Assembly (NCBI GenBank): GCA_947564305.1
Contig: CANOBT010000115.1
Coordinates: 1-17,311, forward strand
DNA from: an uncultured Lachnospiraceae bacterium
Lineage (GTDB): Bacteria; Bacillota_A; Clostridia; Lachnospirales; Lachnospiraceae
Direction: 5' to 3'
Length of the DNA stretch: 17,311 nt
In this document: in pieces, positions 7,058-14,882 of the stretch
Numbering within the stretch: position 1 is the stretch's first letter
How the letters are laid out: each line of letters opens with the position of its first letter
Notes under the pieces: generated by a model
What the model was told of the DNA's origin: nothing
Database searches by the model: none
The model's input: the letters and a program-made list of their open reading frames with translations, nothing else
Program-made: the position numbers and the translations under genes

Positions 7058-8470
7058 ATGTACAGACGGAGAAAAAACAGGTGGCTGAAGCACTTTGATT
7101 TTATGGTGCTAGACATACTCTGCCTGGAGATTGCCTTCATAACAGCATGTATCATCCGGAATGGTTTTGGATGGCCTTTTGATGACGATTCCTATGCAAA
7201 ACTGGGAATTATTATCTTGTTGCTGCATGTCTGCGTCGTATTTTTTCTCGACAGTTATAAAAACATTGTAAAACGGGGGCATCTGATTGAGATAAAATCG
7301 GTCATAAAGCATAATACGGCAGTATTGCTCTGCATATTTGTATACTTGTTTGTCACGAAACAGACTGCGGTCTATTCGCGTATTATCATTTCTTTGATGT
7401 GGGGAATCGGATGCGGTGTTATGGTTGTAGCAAGGCTCGGATGGAAACGTATTGTCCGAATGCAGATTCGAAAGGGGAAAAGACGTAGAACAGTTTTAGT
7501 GATATCTGATTCGCAGAATATTGAGACCATTTTAGAAACGCTTCAAAGTCAGCATTATGAAAATTTTATTATCTCCGGAGCCATGGTTTCTGATGTAAAT
7601 ATGACAGGACAGGTTATAAAGTCAGTACCAGTTGTAGCATCAAAAGATACGGTGCTTAGATATGTAAAGGAGAATGTGATAGATGAAGTGTTTCTATCGT
7701 CTCAAAGAGATGAACCCTATGCAGAAAAGTTGATTAACCATTTCATTAATATGGGGGTTACTGTACATATTCAATTGTTTCCATTTACAAACAATATGGA
7801 GAACCGGGTGATAGAACGATTTGGCAGTTATACAGTACTCTCAATGGGCACAAAGTTCGCCAGTGACTGGCAGCTGTTGGTAAAAAGAGTGATGGATATA
7901 GCAGGGGCACTGATTGGGCTTGTATTAACAGGTATCATATTTGTGATTTTTGCTCCAATCATTTACAGGCAGTCTCCGGGACCTATCTTTTTTACACAGG
8001 AGCGGGTAGGAAGAAACGGAAGGACATTTAAGCTGTATAAGTTTCGCTCTATGTATCCGGATGCAGAGGCGAGAAAACAAGAACTGATGGAACAAAATAA
8101 GATGAATGGGCTGATGTTCAAGATGGATGATGACCCTCGGATTATTCCGGTTGGAAGATTTATGAGAAGAGCAAGTCTGGATGAATTTCCACAGTTTTGG
8201 AATGTGCTGAGGGGCGATATGAGCTTAGTGGGGACAAGACCACCGACAATAGATGAATATGAACAGTATGAACTTCATCATAAGATGCGATTGGCGGCGA
8301 AACCTGGAATTACTGGGATGTGGCAGGTGAGCGGGAGGAGTAATATAGTGGATTTTGAGGAGATTGTAGCGTTGGATGCAAAGTATATTAGTGAGTGGGA
8401 TTTGGGAATGGACATGAAGATTTTATGGAGGACACTGAAGGTGTTGGCAGAAAGAGAAGGGGCCGTGTAG
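7058..8470 (+). CDS. Undecaprenyl-phosphate sugar-1-phosphate transferase (initiating PHPT; WbaP/CpsE type)
   Basis: This 470-residue membrane enzyme starts repeat-unit synthesis by moving a hexose-1-phosphate from a UDP-sugar to undecaprenyl phosphate. The N-terminal part has about four hydrophobic segments (around 13-33, 48-66, 88-100 and 108-126), followed by a nucleotide-binding-like soluble domain (about 143-250). A further helix (about 281-303) leads into the catalytic domain. Catalytic signatures are SPGPIFFTQERVGRNG (306-321), KLYKFRSMYPDAE (325-337), RRASLDEFPQFWNV (370-383) with its DE pair, GDMSLVGTRPP (386-396) and KPGITGMWQVSGR (415-427). This is the full-length PHPT architecture. 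The transferred sugar (glucose, galactose or another) cannot be told from sequence. It opens the repeat-unit biosynthesis section and ends four bases before hddA. Confidence 0.95.
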   Translation: MYRRRKNRWLKHFDFMVLDILCLEIAFITACIIRNGFGWPFDDDSYAKLGIIILLLHVCVVFFLDSYKNIVKRGHLIEIKSVIKHNTAVLLCIFVYLFVTKQTAVYSRIIISLMWGIGCGVMVVARLGWKRIVRMQIRKGKRRRTVLVISDSQNIETILETLQSQHYENFIISGAMVSDVNMTGQVIKSVPVVASKDTVLRYVKENVIDEVFLSSQRDEPYAEKLINHFINMGVTVHIQLFPFTNNMENRVIERFGSYTVLSMGTKFASDWQLLVKRVMDIAGALIGLVLTGIIFVIFAPIIYRQSPGPIFFTQERVGRNGRTFKLYKFRSMYPDAEARKQELMEQNKMNGLMFKMDDDPRIIPVGRFMRRASLDEFPQFWNVLRGDMSLVGTRPPTIDEYEQYELHHKMRLAAKPGITGMWQVSGRSNIVDFEEIVALDAKYISEWDLGMDMKILWRTLKVLAEREGAV

Positions 8471-8474
8471 AGAA

Positions 8475-9485
8475 ATGATTATTATAAAAACGCCGTTCAG
8501 GATGTCATTTTTTGGAGGCGGGACAGACATGGAGAGCTTTTTTAAAGAATATGGAGGAGCTGTTCTCTCAACGACATTTGATAAATATTGCTATGTGAAT
8601 GTGAGGCATCTTCCAAGGTTCTTTGATTACAGTACGGAATTGTCCTATTCAAAAACGGAGCGTGTCACTTCAATAGAAGATATACAGCATCCGGCAATCC
8701 GCAATGCAATGAAATTTTTAGATATGCATGAAATCCGCCTTACATACGAAGCTGATCTTCCGGCTAGATCAGGATTAGGAACGTCAAGTTCATTTGTTGT
8801 GGGAATGTTGAATGCGTTTTATGCATTGAAAGGAAAGTATGCAGATAAAAAGAAACTGGCAGATGAGGCTATCTATCTTGAAAGGGTATTATGCCGGGAA
8901 GCTGGAGGCTGGCAGGATCAGATTGCTACATCTTTTGGTGGATTCAACCGTATCAATTTTACAGCAGATGGGTATGAAGTTCTTCCGGTAATTATTAGTC
9001 CAAAGAGAAAAAAAGAATTAAACAAGAATTTGTTAATGTTTTTTACAGGATTTACTCGTTTTTCATCGGACATTCAGAAAGAGAATTCTGTGGGATATAT
9101 AGAAAAAATTATGCAGCTCAAAAAGATGTTGTGTCTGGTTGATGAAGCAGAGGCGGTTCTTGTTGATAAGGCGAGAGATTTAGATGATTTCGGGAGATTG
9201 TTGGATCAAACATGGAAGTTAAAAAGACAAACGGGAGTAGCTATTACTACAGACAAGATAGATGCTATCTATGAAAAGGGTATAGAAGCCGGAGCGCTTG
9301 GTGGAAAACTTCTTGGAGCAGGCGGAGGCGGATTTCTGGTTTTTTATGTTCAGCCCGAAAAGCAGGAAGCAGTAAAAGCAGCCATGAAGAATCTGCTTTA
9401 TGTACCATTTCAGTTCGAAGATGGTGGAACAAGAGTAATCCATTATAGTCCTGAAATATATGAAACAAGAGACAGCAATCAGTGA
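8475..9485 (+). CDS. hddA: D-glycero-D-manno-heptose 7-phosphate kinase (GHMP family, HddA-like)
   Basis: This cytoplasmic GHMP kinase (336 aa) is expected to phosphorylate D-glycero-D-manno-heptose 7-phosphate at C1 on the way to a nucleotide-activated heptose. Motifs are TPFRMSFFGGGTDM near the N-terminus (6-19), the ATP loop LPARSGLGTSSSF (95-107), the GGWQDQIATSFGG segment (144-156) and the C-terminal KLLGAGGGGF (278-287). The FGGGTD and GGWQDQ elements are typical of HddA and related sugar kinases (fucokinase-like). The gmhA gene close downstream, whose product makes the substrate, supports the heptose assignment. Its stop overlaps a GTG at 9482 that begins a very short open frame in the following gap. 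Confidence 0.9.
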   Translation: MIIIKTPFRMSFFGGGTDMESFFKEYGGAVLSTTFDKYCYVNVRHLPRFFDYSTELSYSKTERVTSIEDIQHPAIRNAMKFLDMHEIRLTYEADLPARSGLGTSSSFVVGMLNAFYALKGKYADKKKLADEAIYLERVLCREAGGWQDQIATSFGGFNRINFTADGYEVLPVIISPKRKKELNKNLLMFFTGFTRFSSDIQKENSVGYIEKIMQLKKMLCLVDEAEAVLVDKARDLDDFGRLLDQTWKLKRQTGVAITTDKIDAIYEKGIEAGALGGKLLGAGGGGFLVFYVQPEKQEAVKAAMKNLLYVPFQFEDGGTRVIHYSPEIYETRDSNQ

Positions 9486-9578
9486 AAGCTGTAAAAAAGG
9501 ATGATTTTGAATATATTATAGTAGTCGGATGATTTAAAGGATCTGCAGGCAGAAAGGTATGAAGGGCGGAATTGGTAA
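9482..9578 (+). pseudogene. Possible remnant of a deleted gene between hddA and gmhA
   Basis: This gap reads like two ends of a collapsed gene. GTG 9482 overlaps the hddA stop (GTGA) and opens 16 codons ending in DDFEYIIVVG (stop 9530-9532). In another frame 9525-9578 reads on to LKDLQAERYEGRNW, and its stop (9576-9578) directly abuts the GTG of gmhA. Joined by one frameshift, the pieces give a VVGD..KDLQA pattern that resembles HAD motif IV (GDxxxD). An inserted or lost HddC- or GmhB-type gene would fit the pathway, but the fragment is too short for identification and chance is possible. Confidence 0.2.
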
Positions 9579-10238
9579 GTGAGGATTGTAGAGGATCAAA
9601 TTCAGAAATATGTAAATCAATTAATTGAAAGATATCCGGTATTAGATTCCTGTAAAGATGACATTATAAAAGCCTACTTCATCCTTGAGGAATGCTATGC
9701 AAATGATCACAAACTGCTCATAGCAGGAAACGGCGGCTCAGCAGCGGACGCTGAACATATTGCCGGAGAGTTAATGAAAAGATTCAGGATTCCGAGACCT
9801 GTACCTATAGAATTTGCTGAGAGACTGAGGTCTGTTGATCCTGTTCGGGGCGAGGAGCTTGCTCGTGATTTGGAGTGTGGACTCATGGCGATTCCGCTTG
9901 TGGAGCATGAAACTTTAACCACTGCGTATATAAATGATGTTGATGGTCTGGGCATTTTCGCGCAGCAGTTATATGGATTCGGAAGACCGGGAGATGTGTT
10001 CTTAGGGATTTCCACCTCAGGTAGCAGCAGGAATGTAATATTAGCTACAGTTGTGGCACGTACACTTGGAATAAAAGTTATCGGACTCACAGGGGCAATA
10101 GGCGGGGAACTGGCTACGGTAGCGGATGTAGCTGTAAAGGTTCCAGAAACAGAAACCTTTATGGTTCAGGAACTGCATCTTCCAGTTTACCACTGTTTAT
10201 GCCTGATGTTAGAATACAGGTTTTTTGGAGAAAAATAG
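9579..10238 (+). CDS. gmhA: Sedoheptulose 7-phosphate isomerase (phosphoheptose isomerase, SIS domain)
   Basis: This SIS-domain isomerase (219 aa, usual length about 190-220) converts sedoheptulose 7-phosphate to D-glycero-D-manno-heptose 7-phosphate in the cytoplasm, the first committed step to activated heptoses. Motifs are GNGGSAADAEHIAGEL (50-65), with Glu64 at the catalytic glutamate position, GISTSGSSRNV (143-153) for phosphate binding, and PETETFMVQELHLPVYH (189-205), with His200 as the likely catalytic histidine. A GTG start is chosen: it has AGGGCGGA (9563-9570) eight bases upstream and no in-frame ATG is suitable. A 26-residue insertion-like stretch (about 70-96, RIPRPVPIEFAERL) replaces the shorter E. 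coli segment. It lies 14 bp before the glycosyltransferase gene. Confidence 0.92.
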   Translation: MRIVEDQIQKYVNQLIERYPVLDSCKDDIIKAYFILEECYANDHKLLIAGNGGSAADAEHIAGELMKRFRIPRPVPIEFAERLRSVDPVRGEELARDLECGLMAIPLVEHETLTTAYINDVDGLGIFAQQLYGFGRPGDVFLGISTSGSSRNVILATVVARTLGIKVIGLTGAIGGELATVADVAVKVPETETFMVQELHLPVYHCLCLMLEYRFFGEK

Positions 10239-10252
10239 GAGTTATTTATGCT

Positions 10253-10990
10253 ATGAAAAAACAACCGCTTCTTAATACATATGTAAATAACATGGATATG
10301 GATGAAGCTATTTCAGCGATTGAACAAATGATTGATTCCGGAAAAAGATTCTATACGGTAGCTGTCAATGTGGATGTAGTTGTAAAACTCGAAGAGGACA
10401 AGTATCTAAAACAAATTGCTGATGAGGCAGATTTGACATTTGTTGATGGAAAACCACTGATTTGGATTTCTCATTGGCAGAAGCGTCCTGTGAAAGCTAA
10501 AATCTCTGGTTCTGATCTGGTACCGATTCTTTGCAGGCGGGCCGAGGAAAAAGGCTATAGCATCTTCATTCTTGGAGGTGCGGATGGTATTGCTGAAAAG
10601 GCAAAGTTAAATCTGGAAAAAAAGCATCATGGTATAAAGATTGTTGGTACATATGCACCTCCGTTTGGATTTGAAAAGGATGAAGCGGAGTTAGGGAAAA
10701 TAAACAGTATGATTTCAGCAGCCCATCCAGACATTTTGATAGTTTGTTTCGGCTGTCCAAAGCAGGAAAAGTGGATTTATGAGAATTACCATAAATATGA
10801 TGCCAGAGTATCTGTCTGTGCCGGTGCAACAGTTGATTTTCTGGCCGGAAATGTAAAGCGTGCTCCTAAATGGATGTCAGACCATGGTCTGGAGTGGTTA
10901 TGGAGGTGTGCGCAGGATCCGGGAAGATTACTTAAGAGATACCTTGTCGAAGATGTGGCGATAGTTGGCTTAGTGAGGAAATATAAATGA
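10253..10990 (+). CDS. WecG/TagA/CpsF family glycosyltransferase (GT26)
   Basis: This 245-residue transferase typically adds the second sugar (often N-acetylmannosamine or a related sugar) to a lipid-linked primer at the inner membrane face. Motifs are TVAVNVDVVVK (35-45), VDGKPL (64-69) with the proposed base Asp65, KISGSDL (83-89), FILGG (105-109), CFGCPKQEKW (165-174) and the closing GATVDFLAGNVKRAPKW...GLEWLWR (191-218). The reading frame is open upstream to 10199, overlapping gmhA, but the ATG at 10253 begins the conserved N-terminus. An AGGAG site lies at 10237-10241. Its spacing of 11 is long; the closer ATG at 10248 is out of frame and stops after two codons. The stop overlaps the next start (ATGA). 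Confidence 0.93.
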   Translation: MKKQPLLNTYVNNMDMDEAISAIEQMIDSGKRFYTVAVNVDVVVKLEEDKYLKQIADEADLTFVDGKPLIWISHWQKRPVKAKISGSDLVPILCRRAEEKGYSIFILGGADGIAEKAKLNLEKKHHGIKIVGTYAPPFGFEKDEAELGKINSMISAAHPDILIVCFGCPKQEKWIYENYHKYDARVSVCAGATVDFLAGNVKRAPKWMSDHGLEWLWRCAQDPGRLLKRYLVEDVAIVGLVRKYK

Positions 10991-11709
10991 TAAATCAAAT
11001 AAGAAAGTGTACGAATGCAATCCGCGAAGGCAGATTCATAGAACTTGGAAGAAACTATTTGGCTGCAAAGTTGGTTACAGAAAAATATAGGGTGATAAAA
11101 AATATGAATTATACTTTGAGTGATAGGGGGAGGGCAAAGATCTCCTCTATGGATTTTGTACGCACTGGTTCTTTAGAGCTGATGGCTCATGAAATTAATC
11201 AAAAAGGATTATCGGGATGCGTAGCAGAAGTCGGTGTATATAAGGGGGATTTTGCAAAATATATTAATGAGGTGTTTCCAGATAGAAAATTCTATCTTTT
11301 TGATACGTTTGAAGGATTTTATGAAAATGATATACAAAGTGATGTAAACGCGGGATATTCTACGGGAAAGCAAGATTTTTCTAATACAAGTGTAAATGAG
11401 GTGCTTGGTAAGATGGCTCATCGAGGAAATTGTATTATTAGACAAGGATGGTTTCCAGAGACTGCAATAGGACTTGAAAGTGAAAAGTTTGTATTTGTCA
11501 GTTTAGATGCAGATTTATTTGAGCCAATTTATAAAGGACTACAATTTTTTTACCCTCGCCTGCAAACGGGAGGAGTGATTTTTGTGCATGACTTTAATAA
11601 TCGCGAATATCAAGGAAGTGCAGCAGCAGTTAGGAAATTTTCAGAAGAGCAGAGGATTCCTTATTTCTGTTTGACAGACGAGTGTGGTTCAGCGGTGCTA
11701 TTAAAGTAG
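10987..11709 (+). CDS. TylF/MycF-type SAM-dependent O-methyltransferase
   Basis: This 240-residue class I methyltransferase belongs to the macrocin O-methyltransferase family, whose members methylate sugar hydroxyls and need a divalent metal. Visible are the SAM loop EVGVYKGDFA (81-90), FDTFEGF (105-111), the metal-binding style SLDADLFEP (172-180) and GGVIFVHDFNN (195-205), as in TylF/MycF. In a capsule operon the expected job is O-methylation of a sugar in the repeat unit or at the chain end; the acceptor is not known. It overlaps the preceding glycosyltransferase gene by four bases and has GAGGAA (10975-10980) as ribosome binding site. Base composition turns visibly more AT-rich from here on. 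Confidence 0.88.
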   Translation: MINQIRKCTNAIREGRFIELGRNYLAAKLVTEKYRVIKNMNYTLSDRGRAKISSMDFVRTGSLELMAHEINQKGLSGCVAEVGVYKGDFAKYINEVFPDRKFYLFDTFEGFYENDIQSDVNAGYSTGKQDFSNTSVNEVLGKMAHRGNCIIRQGWFPETAIGLESEKFVFVSLDADLFEPIYKGLQFFYPRLQTGGVIFVHDFNNREYQGSAAAVRKFSEEQRIPYFCLTDECGSAVLLK

Positions 11710-11764
11710 TAGTCTGATTTAATACAATTTTGGGACTATTGGAAGTATAGAAAGGTTTGAGTAT

Positions 11765-12835
11765 ATGGAGCTGCAAAATCAAAATGTATTATTCTTTGCG
11801 AGAACAATGAAATGTGGAGGAACGGAAAATGTCATCTTGCAGCTGTGTGAGATTTTCAGACCACTGTTTAATAAGATTATTGTATGTTCATGTGGTGGAG
11901 TTAATGAAAAGAAATTACAGGAGATGGAAATTAAACACTTTATGATTCCGGATATAAAGGATAAATCACCCAATACTGTCCTCACTGTTACCAAACTACT
12001 AAAGAAGATGGTACGAGATGAACATATAACTGTCATTCATACACATCATCGTATGGCGGCATTCTATGTAAGATTAACTGGTCTTTATAAATGTTGCATG
12101 TTCTTAAATACGAGTCATAATACATTTTCAAACAAGCGATTCCTTACTCGATTTGCTTATAAAAAAGCGAATCTCATAGCCTGTGGTGAGATGGTGAAGA
12201 AGAATTTGGTTGATGTGTATAGATTAGGAAATGTTACTGTCATTCACAATACTGTGAAGCCTTTCGGGGGTGAGATAGTAGTTGATGAACAGCTAAAAAA
12301 AGCGAAAAAAGACGGAAAGTTCTTGATAGGTAACATAGGTCGGATTTCTGAGCAGAAGGGAATGGAGTACTTCATCCTGGCGATACCGGCTGTTATTGAA
12401 AGACATCCTGAAACGCTGTTTATTATTATTGGCTCTGGTGAGGATGAGCAGAAGTTGAGACGCATGAGTGTTGGATTACCAGTGATATTTTTAGGATATA
12501 GGGCAGATATACAGAACTTGATATCTCAGCTTGATTTTATTGTTTTATCATCTCTTTGGGAAGGCTTTCCTCTTACGCCGATTGAAGCATTTTCTGTTCG
12601 GAAGACAGTTGTTGCTACTGGTGTTGATGGAACACTTGAGATTGTGAGAGATGGCGAGAATGGGCTTCTGATAAAGCCAAGAAATATTATAGAATTAGTG
12701 GAGCGGATATGTTGGATGATTGAACATCCGGAGGAGAAAGAGAGAATGGAGAAATCTGCAAAGCGGACGTTTGAAAATGAATTCTCTTTTGAAATATTTG
12801 CACAATCCTATAAAAAATATTATGAGGGAGTTTGA
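11765..12835 (+). CDS. GT4 family glycosyltransferase
   Basis: This 356-residue GT-B retaining glycosyltransferase has the N-terminal acceptor domain with the usual GGTENVIL helix start (18-25) and HTHHRMAA (92-99). The C-terminal donor domain begins near FLIGNIGRISEQKG (186-199). The donor-site E-x7-E motif is intact: Glu266 in WEGF and Glu274 in PIEAF. It should add one sugar to the lipid-linked repeat unit on the cytoplasmic side; neither donor nor acceptor can be read from sequence. It follows the methyltransferase after 55 bases, and its stop codon (12833-12835) immediately precedes the ATG of the next GT4 gene. Confidence 0.93.
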   Translation: MELQNQNVLFFARTMKCGGTENVILQLCEIFRPLFNKIIVCSCGGVNEKKLQEMEIKHFMIPDIKDKSPNTVLTVTKLLKKMVRDEHITVIHTHHRMAAFYVRLTGLYKCCMFLNTSHNTFSNKRFLTRFAYKKANLIACGEMVKKNLVDVYRLGNVTVIHNTVKPFGGEIVVDEQLKKAKKDGKFLIGNIGRISEQKGMEYFILAIPAVIERHPETLFIIIGSGEDEQKLRRMSVGLPVIFLGYRADIQNLISQLDFIVLSSLWEGFPLTPIEAFSVRKTVVATGVDGTLEIVRDGENGLLIKPRNIIELVERICWMIEHPEEKERMEKSAKRTFENEFSFEIFAQSYKKYYEGV

Positions 12836-13948
12836 ATGAAAATACTGCTGATACATAACACATGTGCTGAATACAGAGTTAAATGGTTTCAAAGAATAGC
12901 TGAAATAGCAGATACCGTTTTTTTGTTTACGAGTGATTTCGTTTATGCTGACAAGTATGGTTTTAGCAGTAAAAAACAAATCGACATAAATGCAACTTTT
13001 CTTTCAAAGGGAGTTAAAGGATATAAAGAGTTAGTTAATATTGTCAAGAGTATTGCAGATTATGACTTTATCATGTTGCCAACCGTAGATTCATTTAGAG
13101 AATTTTTGATTGCAAATATTATCAATCATAAATGCAAGAAACTTAATATTAAGTCGGGATACTTCTGGGAAAAATGGGAAGCTCCGATTGAAATCCAACC
13201 TGTTACAAGAGTGATAAAGAATAGAATTCTTTGTGCGTCGGCTGCCACAATATTTAGAAATGTAGATATTGTTTTTGCAGGAGGAAGTAAAAGCAGAGAG
13301 TATTTCCTTCAACATGGAGTAACTGATGGACACATTACTATTCTGCCTGATTGTAGTGAAGTTCCAGATTGTATTTATGTTGATATCAGACAACGGCATA
13401 ATATACCAAAGGAAAAGAAGCTGATTCTTTACTTTGGACGTCTTATGGATCAAAAAGGGTTGGATATCTTAATAAAAGCAGTGAAAGCCTTAGATGACAG
13501 TTACTTTCTTTTAGTAATCGGAGATGGTGATTTCAGGGAATACTGTGAAAAGCTTGCAGGTGGAATAAATAACATTCTTTTCGTAGGTGCTGTAGAACCT
13601 CAGAACAGAAAAAATTACTTTGAACAGTGTGACCTGTTCGTTTTTCCTGGGACATTCAGAGGAGGAAGAGTCGATGTCTGGGGACTCACATTAAATGAGG
13701 CAGTAGAGGCCCGAAAACCTGTTATTTCTACAGATGCCGTGGGAAGCGCATATGATTTGATTGATGATGGAGAAAATGGTTATCGAATAGCTCCAGAGAA
13801 TGTAGAAGTACTTAAGGAAGCAATTATAAAGGCCTTTCAATTGGATAAGGAGAAAATCAAACGATGCAACAGTAAGAAAATGGAGAAATATAATTTTTAT
13901 AATATGGCCAATGTTCTGGTAGAACGTATTTTTGAACTTATAGAATAA
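12836..13948 (+). CDS. GT4-like glycosyltransferase with Asp in the first E-x7-E position
   Basis: This 370-residue GT-B glycosyltransferase has a divergent N-terminal domain (1-about 185) and a clear GT4 donor domain: LYFGRLMDQKGLDILI (198-213), LVIGDGDFRE (226-235), and GLTLNEAVEARKPVISTDAVGSAYDLI (283-309, given here only as a landmark of the E/A-rich donor loop). The first acidic residue of the E-x7-E motif is Asp280 instead of Glu; the second is Glu288. Family members with Asp there exist, so activity is still likely. The ATG follows the previous stop directly, with GAGGGAG (12824-12830) five bases upstream. Sugar specificity is unknown. Confidence 0.9.
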   Translation: MKILLIHNTCAEYRVKWFQRIAEIADTVFLFTSDFVYADKYGFSSKKQIDINATFLSKGVKGYKELVNIVKSIADYDFIMLPTVDSFREFLIANIINHKCKKLNIKSGYFWEKWEAPIEIQPVTRVIKNRILCASAATIFRNVDIVFAGGSKSREYFLQHGVTDGHITILPDCSEVPDCIYVDIRQRHNIPKEKKLILYFGRLMDQKGLDILIKAVKALDDSYFLLVIGDGDFREYCEKLAGGINNILFVGAVEPQNRKNYFEQCDLFVFPGTFRGGRVDVWGLTLNEAVEARKPVISTDAVGSAYDLIDDGENGYRIAPENVEVLKEAIIKAFQLDKEKIKRCNSKKMEKYNFYNMANVLVERIFELIE

Positions 13949-14021
13949 CATAACCCTATAGCCTAATGAGGGTATATATTGAAGAATTGAAAGAAGAGCA
14001 GCAAAAAGGCGGGTAGCAAGG

Positions 14022-14804
14022 ATGAAAATATCAGCATTAATGACTACATATAATGACGGTGGGAGATTACTACGAGAGAGCATAGAATCAGTATTGAATC
14101 AAACAAGAAAATGCGATGAGTTTGTGATTGTGAATGATGGCTCAATTGATAATACAGGAAATATCATCAAGGAATATGCTGAAGCGAATCCTAATATTAT
14201 TTTCATAAACAGGAAAGAGAATAAAGGGAGAGTTTATTCTCTTAATGAAGGGCTAGCTGCATGTACAGGTAATCTTGTATTCATTAATGATGCTGACGAT
14301 TTTTCCAGAAATGATAGATTTGAGAAAACAATAAAGTTCTATGAGAAAATTAAACCGCAAGAGAAAGTTGGAGCTATTGGAGCTAAAGGCTATCTAAATG
14401 ATGGGGAGAAAAAAAGAAAATATTTTCGCTTTTTGACTGCCTTTAACAGACCAATATCAAAATTTCAGATTTACTATAATATGCCGTTTATACATAGTTC
14501 TTGTGCCTATATAAGATTTGCATTAAACGAGATAGGCGGTTTTCCGACGGAGGTTACATCATGTATTGATTATTTAGCTATAACAAAGCTAGGGGCAAAA
14601 TATAATGTATATGGAATCAATGAGTATCTGGTAGTAAGAAATATTGATGGAAGAAATTTCTTCGCACAAAAGAAAAATCAAGCAGTGTATGAAAGAAACC
14701 TGGGGATTATAGAGAAGTGGAAGTCAGAAAATTATCCTTATGCTGATTATTATTCAAAAGGTAAAAAGGTCATAAAATACATTAAAAGTATACTTCCTGT
14801 CTAA
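14022..14804 (+). CDS. GT2 family glycosyltransferase
   Basis: This 260-residue GT-A inverting glycosyltransferase starts with SALMTTYNDG (4-13), carries the nucleotide-binding VNDGSIDNT (37-45), and has the metal-binding INDADDF (88-94). The likely catalytic base lies in SCIDYLA (Asp183). The N-terminal domain is conserved, the C-terminal third is variable and rich in Lys/Tyr, and no membrane helix is seen. The ribosome binding site is AAGGCGGG (about 14006-14013). The 73-bp gap before it holds only a tiny open frame (13966-14016). It probably adds a sugar to the growing repeat unit; the donor is unknown. Confidence 0.92.
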   Translation: MKISALMTTYNDGGRLLRESIESVLNQTRKCDEFVIVNDGSIDNTGNIIKEYAEANPNIIFINRKENKGRVYSLNEGLAACTGNLVFINDADDFSRNDRFEKTIKFYEKIKPQEKVGAIGAKGYLNDGEKKRKYFRFLTAFNRPISKFQIYYNMPFIHSSCAYIRFALNEIGGFPTEVTSCIDYLAITKLGAKYNVYGINEYLVVRNIDGRNFFAQKKNQAVYERNLGIIEKWKSENYPYADYYSKGKKVIKYIKSILPV

Positions 14805-14882
14805 TACTCCTATGGACGTAGGTATTGAACATTTAGATAGAAACTAATAGATAATGACTGACCGGGGAATGAATAAAATATT

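Noticed and set aside
6860..7155. Minus-strand open frames over the gap before the sugar-phosphate transferase
   Set aside because: There is no ribosome binding site, no domain, and part overlaps the N-terminus of a strong + strand gene.
13966..14016. A 16-codon open frame in the gap before the GT2 gene
   Set aside because: It has no ribosome binding site and no recognisable similarity, and is too short to support. It may be a fragment but nothing shows it.
14803..14826. Inverted repeat AATAC..CTA/TAGGTATT after the GT2 gene as a terminator
   Set aside because: The stem is bulged and short and no T run follows; the operon appears to continue.
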